Assembly: GCA_021812735.1 (NCBI GenBank)
Contig: JAKAMV010000272.1
Span: forward strand, 1 to 10,243
DNA length: 10,243 nucleotides
Origin: Chloroflexota bacterium
GTDB taxonomy: Bacteria > Chloroflexota > Limnocylindria > Limnocylindrales > CSP1-4
Reading direction: 5' to 3'
Part shown: positions 8,301 to 10,243 of the stretch, piece after piece
Numbering within the stretch: the stretch's first letter is position 1
Layout: every line of letters begins with the position of its first letter
Translations under genes and position numbers: made by a program
The notes under the pieces: generated by a model
What the model was told of the DNA's origin: nothing
The model's input: the letters and a program-made list of their open reading frames with translations, nothing else
Databases searched by the model: none

Positions 8301-8896
8301 TCTGCTCGTTCACCTCGGACGCGTTCTACGAGGGGCGCCTCTCGCCCATCGCGGGTCTGGACCGCCAGGCCCTGCGGGGACCCGACGGCAGCGATCTCGC
8401 GGGCGCCGGCGTGCGCCTGCTCCTGGTCTCCCACGAGGGGAACGCCAACGCCTCGCCCGAGGAGGCGGCAGCCGTGGCACAGGTCGTGGACGAGCTCCTG
8501 TCCCGGCGCTGGACCTGGGTCAGCGAGGAGGCCGCCACGCGGCCGATCGGCCTCGACGACGTGCTCGTCATCACGCCGTACAACGCGCAGGTCGGCCTGC
8601 TGGAGGCCTCGCTGCCCGCGGGAGCCCGCGTCGGCACGGTGGACAAGTTCCAGGGGCAGCAGGCGCCCGTGTCCCTCTACTCGATGGCCACCAGCTCCCC
8701 CGCCGACGCCCCGCGCGGCATGGAGTTCCTGTACTCGCTCAACCGCCTCAACGTGGCCACTTCGCGCGCGCGCTGCGTGGCGTTGGTGGTCGCGAGCCCG
8801 GACCTGCTCCGCGTCCGCGCCCGGACCCCGCGCCAGATGCGCCTGGCCAACGCGCTGGCCCGCTTCGCGGAGCACGCGCTGCCGCCAGGAACCTGA
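5372..8896 (+). CDS. TM0106-type RecB-like nuclease / RNase H-like exonuclease / SF1 helicase fusion
   Basis: 1174 residues, three enzymatic parts. (i) Residues about 1-245: RecB-like PD-(D/E)xK nuclease with GHAD (Asp120), EVADTK (Glu137, Asp140, Lys142) and QICSY (Gln154, Tyr158). Cys21 plus Cys227, Cys230 and Cys236 have the one-plus-three spacing of the 4Fe-4S staple in AddB, Cas4 and Dna2. (ii) Residues about 340-535: RNase H-like DEDD exonuclease with FFDIEGD (Asp345, Glu347), LVDLFH (Asp457) and YNRDD (Tyr522, Asp526). (iii) Residues about 590-1174: SF1B helicase of DNA2/UPF1 type with GPPGSGKT (790-797), VIDEA (901-905), LLGDPQQ (925-931), TVDKFQGQ (1089-1096) and ATSRAR (1129-1134). 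This order is that of COG2251 proteins. The ATG at 5372 is used because homology ([21 protein letters not shown]) starts directly; an in-frame GTG at 5330 has no ribosome site. Likely role is DNA processing in repair; physiological substrate unknown. Confidence 0.92.
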   Translation: MQLLDGSRVFAATDLVGFLACEHLTGLEVARLAGLVTRPERDDPELRVIQQRGYEHEARYLAELEASGRTVARIELDGSVADRAEQLRAAAAETEAALRAGADVVYQATFFDGRWRGHADFLLRVERPSALGPWSYEVADTKLARHVKSSAILQICSYVEGLQRIQGVEPERLHVVLGGRAHETATFRVGDFMAYFRLAKRLFEAHVAETVPANPPPGTYPEPVEHCDVCRWDDVCSARRRADDHLSLVAGISSRQRRALAERGVDTRTRLAGLALPMRPPLAGVGAQGLERVRNQAAIQVRDTSRGGGRLWELADPPLDRDGGLEPGRGLLALPEPRPGDLFFDIEGDPYAGEDGIDYLFGVLEPGETEPGPDGRPQPAFHAIWSRDGRGDVTEAAERAAFERLMDLFSDRLARDPSVHIYHYAPYEPTALRRLMGRYGTREDEVDALLRAGTLVDLFHVVRQGIRASVESYSIKKLERLYAFERETDLRDAGSSIAAFEAWLQGAEGEHGEEALARIASYNRDDVVSTLMLRDWLEGAVRPALAERLGRELPRPGPRAPEAPEPLAEAIARVAELAERLAPGGTDGASAEAHGRWLLANLLWFHRREEKSFWQRWFHFLNDMSDEDRVEDREALGGLEYAGEVGAVKRSVVYRYRFPEQEHGVRVGGGVRAQNDTDPGEVVALDEAARTIDLKHGRLEDPGAIRAVLPYDRVTPAELQRSLQRTAEWVADHGIAGPGPCRAGRDLLLREPPRAGQAPGAPVRAEGDDAVDAAVAAALALDQSYLAIQGPPGSGKTYIGARIAIALAERGLRVGVTANSHKVIGHLLEEVEGVARREGRTVPRIGQRTDRDGRITFAGARPLSRNGDAARALEEGELDVVGGTPWTWARPEFAGALDVLVIDEAGQLSLANAVAVAPAAASLVLLGDPQQLDQPVTGSHPPGAERSALAHLLDGEATMPPERGIFLEHTRRLHPAICSFTSDAFYEGRLSPIAGLDRQALRGPDGSDLAGAGVRLLLVSHEGNANASPEEAAAVAQVVDELLSRRWTWVSEEAATRPIGLDDVLVITPYNAQVGLLEASLPAGARVGTVDKFQGQQAPVSLYSMATSSPADAPRGMEFLYSLNRLNVATSRARCVALVVASPDLLRVRARTPRQMRLANALARFAEHALPPGT

Positions 8897-8986
8897 GGCG
8901 AGGCGCCGCGGCCCGATGACGGTCCAGCCACGTGGCCGGGAGCGCCGACGCCTCGCAGCGCGCGCGCCGGGACGCGGGACGGAGGC
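8897..8986. repeat. Convergent gap with inverted repeats
   Basis: The 90 nt between two convergent stops contain an 8-bp inverted repeat, GCGAGGCG (8898-8905) and CGCCTCGC (8949-8956), enclosing the 10-bp palindrome GCCACGTGGC (8927-8936). No T-tract follows on either strand, so intrinsic termination is not supported, although a bidirectional structure between convergent transcripts would be sensibly placed. Chance is a real possibility at this GC content. Confidence 0.35.
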
Positions 8987-10216
8987 TTACGTGGAGGCGT
9001 CCGGTCTCGCGGTCATCCGCGCCTGCGGCTCGGCGGCGGGCGGCAGGACCTCGGCCTCGGGCGGCTCGGCGGCGGTCCGGCCATGGTCGCGACCGCCGAA
9101 CAGGCGCAGGGAGCGCGCAAACGCGAAGCCCAGCCCGACCGGGATCCAGACGTTGAGGACCCGGTACGCGATGGTCACCACGACGGCCGCCGCGGGTGCC
9201 ATCCCGAGGCCGACGAACACGAGCGCCATCGCCCCCTCGACGGCACCGATCCCGTCCGGGACGATCGAGACGATGAAGAACACGATGCTCATGCCGAACC
9301 CGGCAGCGACGGCGACCGGGTCGAGGGGCTGCCCGAAGGCGAGGAACAGGGCGGCGAGGCCGGCGAGGTTGACCGCGTGGATGGCGATGCCGAAGGCCGT
9401 CGCAACCGCGAGCTCGCGGGGATGGCGCGGCGCGGACGCGACCCCGGCCACCAGTTGGTCGGTTGTCCGGGCGCCCCAGTCGGAGGGGATCGCCTCGGGC
9501 CGGCCGATGCGGGCGAGCGCCCGGTTGCCCGTCGCGCCGAGGATGCCGAGCAGCGCCGCGAGTCGAGCCGGCCATCGGGCAGCGAGGCCCATGCCCGCGA
9601 GCAGCGCGGCGATGAACACGACGAACAGGGCGACCCCCACCAGCGCGAACCCCACCAGCGTGGCGCGCGCGACCAGGGCCACGGCGCCGGCGACCACGAA
9701 CGGGAGCGCGGTAAGGAGGTCCACGACGAGCACCACGATCATCGCCACGGCCGTCCGCGGGCCCGACTCGCCCCTCGCGGTGGCGTCGTCGATGAACACG
9801 GCCGCTGCCGGGGCGGCCGTCAGGGGCAGGACCGTCTTGGCGAAGATCGACGCGAGCAGCACGGGCACCAGTCGCAGAGCGCTGCTGCGGACCTCGACCG
9901 CGGCGAGGCCGTAGCGGTACAGGCCGCCGTAGAGGAGGAAGAACGCCGCCTGGAGGATCGCGGCCACGGCGAGCCAGCGCCAGTCGGCACCCGAGACGCT
10001 CGCCCCGAGCTCGCCCACGCTGGTGAACTGGCTCACGACGAAGGCCAGCAGGCCGACCGAGAGGAGGGCGAACAGCAGCCGACGCCAGCCCGGCAGGCGC
10101 ATTGGCCCCGCCGAGCCACGCCTCGAGCCGGCCCGGGCGCGCCCGGCGGAGGGCGGCGGGTCCGGCTGCTCGGGCGTGACCGGGCCGGCCGCGGTCGAAG
10201 GGGGCGCCAGGTGCAT
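8987..10216 (-). CDS. Lysylphosphatidylglycerol synthase / flippase-like TM protein (UPF0104 family)
   Basis: Multi-pass inner-membrane protein, 409 residues from the ATG at 10216. After a Pro/Ala-rich, positively charged N-terminus of about 45 residues come roughly eight hydrophobic segments, among them LLFALLSVGLLAFVV, WLAVAAILQAAFFLLYGGL, VAMIVVLVVDLLTALPFVVA, LFVVFIAALLAGMGL and FGIAIHAVNLAGLAALFLAF. The C-terminal block VPDGIGAVEGAMALVFVGLG followed by YRVLNVWIPVGLGF is the hallmark of PF03706 (the membrane half of MprF, AglD, YbhN). The soluble aminoacyl-transferase domain of MprF is absent, so lipid translocation or glycolipid handling is more likely than lysyl transfer; the substrate cannot be read from sequence. 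The start is uncertain: TTG at 10234, ATG at 10216 and ATG at 10102 (MRLPGWRR) are all possible, none with a good ribosome site, and the frame stays open to the right edge. Convergent with the helicase gene. Confidence 0.85.
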   Translation of the reverse strand: MHLAPPSTAAGPVTPEQPDPPPSAGRARAGSRRGSAGPMRLPGWRRLLFALLSVGLLAFVVSQFTSVGELGASVSGADWRWLAVAAILQAAFFLLYGGLYRYGLAAVEVRSSALRLVPVLLASIFAKTVLPLTAAPAAAVFIDDATARGESGPRTAVAMIVVLVVDLLTALPFVVAGAVALVARATLVGFALVGVALFVVFIAALLAGMGLAARWPARLAALLGILGATGNRALARIGRPEAIPSDWGARTTDQLVAGVASAPRHPRELAVATAFGIAIHAVNLAGLAALFLAFGQPLDPVAVAAGFGMSIVFFIVSIVPDGIGAVEGAMALVFVGLGMAPAAAVVVTIAYRVLNVWIPVGLGFAFARSLRLFGGRDHGRTAAEPPEAEVLPPAAEPQARMTARPDAST

Positions 10217-10243
10217 GGCGCCATCATCGGCCAACCCGGCCGG

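Noticed and set aside
5357..8875. A 1172-codon open frame on the minus strand, antisense to almost the entire nuclease-helicase gene.
   Set aside because: It mirrors the real gene, whose domains and motifs are unmistakable. In very GC-rich DNA stop codons are rare in the antisense frame, and the predicted product shows no recognisable motif.
8897..8986. Bidirectional intrinsic terminator between the convergent genes.
   Set aside because: The inverted repeats have a 43-nt loop or are short palindromes, and no T-run follows on either strand. Recorded only as an inverted repeat.
8061..9914. A 617-codon plus-strand frame crossing from the helicase gene into the membrane-protein gene.
   Set aside because: It overlaps two well supported genes in different frames, and its product is Arg/Ser/Ala-rich without any domain.

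Overview
The window is strongly GC-rich (by eye well above 70%), with G or C at nearly every third codon position and frequent GTG/TTG starts. There is no rRNA, tRNA, mobile element or CRISPR array. Housekeeping and DNA-repair genes are tightly packed. The base composition, gene set and an actinobacterial-style SAM riboswitch suggest a chromosomal segment of a high-GC Actinomycetota or Chloroflexota (for example Limnocylindria-like) bacterium. That placement is inference; no phylogenetic marker was run.

Layout from left to right: (1) A minus-strand pair, a YhaO/SbcD-like metallophosphoesterase nuclease (1688-2980) followed 5 nt later by the first 560 codons of a YhaN-like AAA/SMC-type ATPase (1-1682, cut by the window edge). 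(2) A 268-nt divergent spacer (2981-3248). (3) Pyrrolidone-carboxylate peptidase pcp on plus (3249-3878), converging with only 6 nt between on (4) metK, S-adenosylmethionine synthetase, on minus (3885-5036). (5) A 335-nt divergent spacer (5037-5371) holding the most informative non-coding element: a SAM-clan riboswitch on the minus strand with P1, P2, P3 and the P2-loop pseudoknot all traceable, preceded by a candidate -10 box and followed by a hairpin that buries the metK Shine-Dalgarno. (6) A 1174-residue plus-strand protein (5372-8896) of the TM0106/COG2251 type: RecB-like nuclease with an iron-sulfur cysteine set, then an RNase H-like DEDD exonuclease, then an SF1 DNA2/UPF1-type helicase. 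(7) A 90-nt convergent gap with inverted repeats. (8) A minus-strand multi-pass membrane protein of the lysylphosphatidylglycerol synthase/flippase-like (UPF0104) family (8987-10216), whose start may lie further right.

Functionally, the left pair and the large nuclease-helicase are both DNA-end-processing machines, but they are about 2.4 kb apart, on opposite strands and separated by metabolic genes, so a joint pathway is only a possibility. metK and its riboswitch form a feedback loop in which the product of MetK probably represses its own translation. pcp and the membrane protein have no evident link to their neighbours. The strongest observations are the metK riboswitch with its SD-sequestering platform, and the three-enzyme fusion with a Cas4/AddB/Dna2-like cysteine signature.
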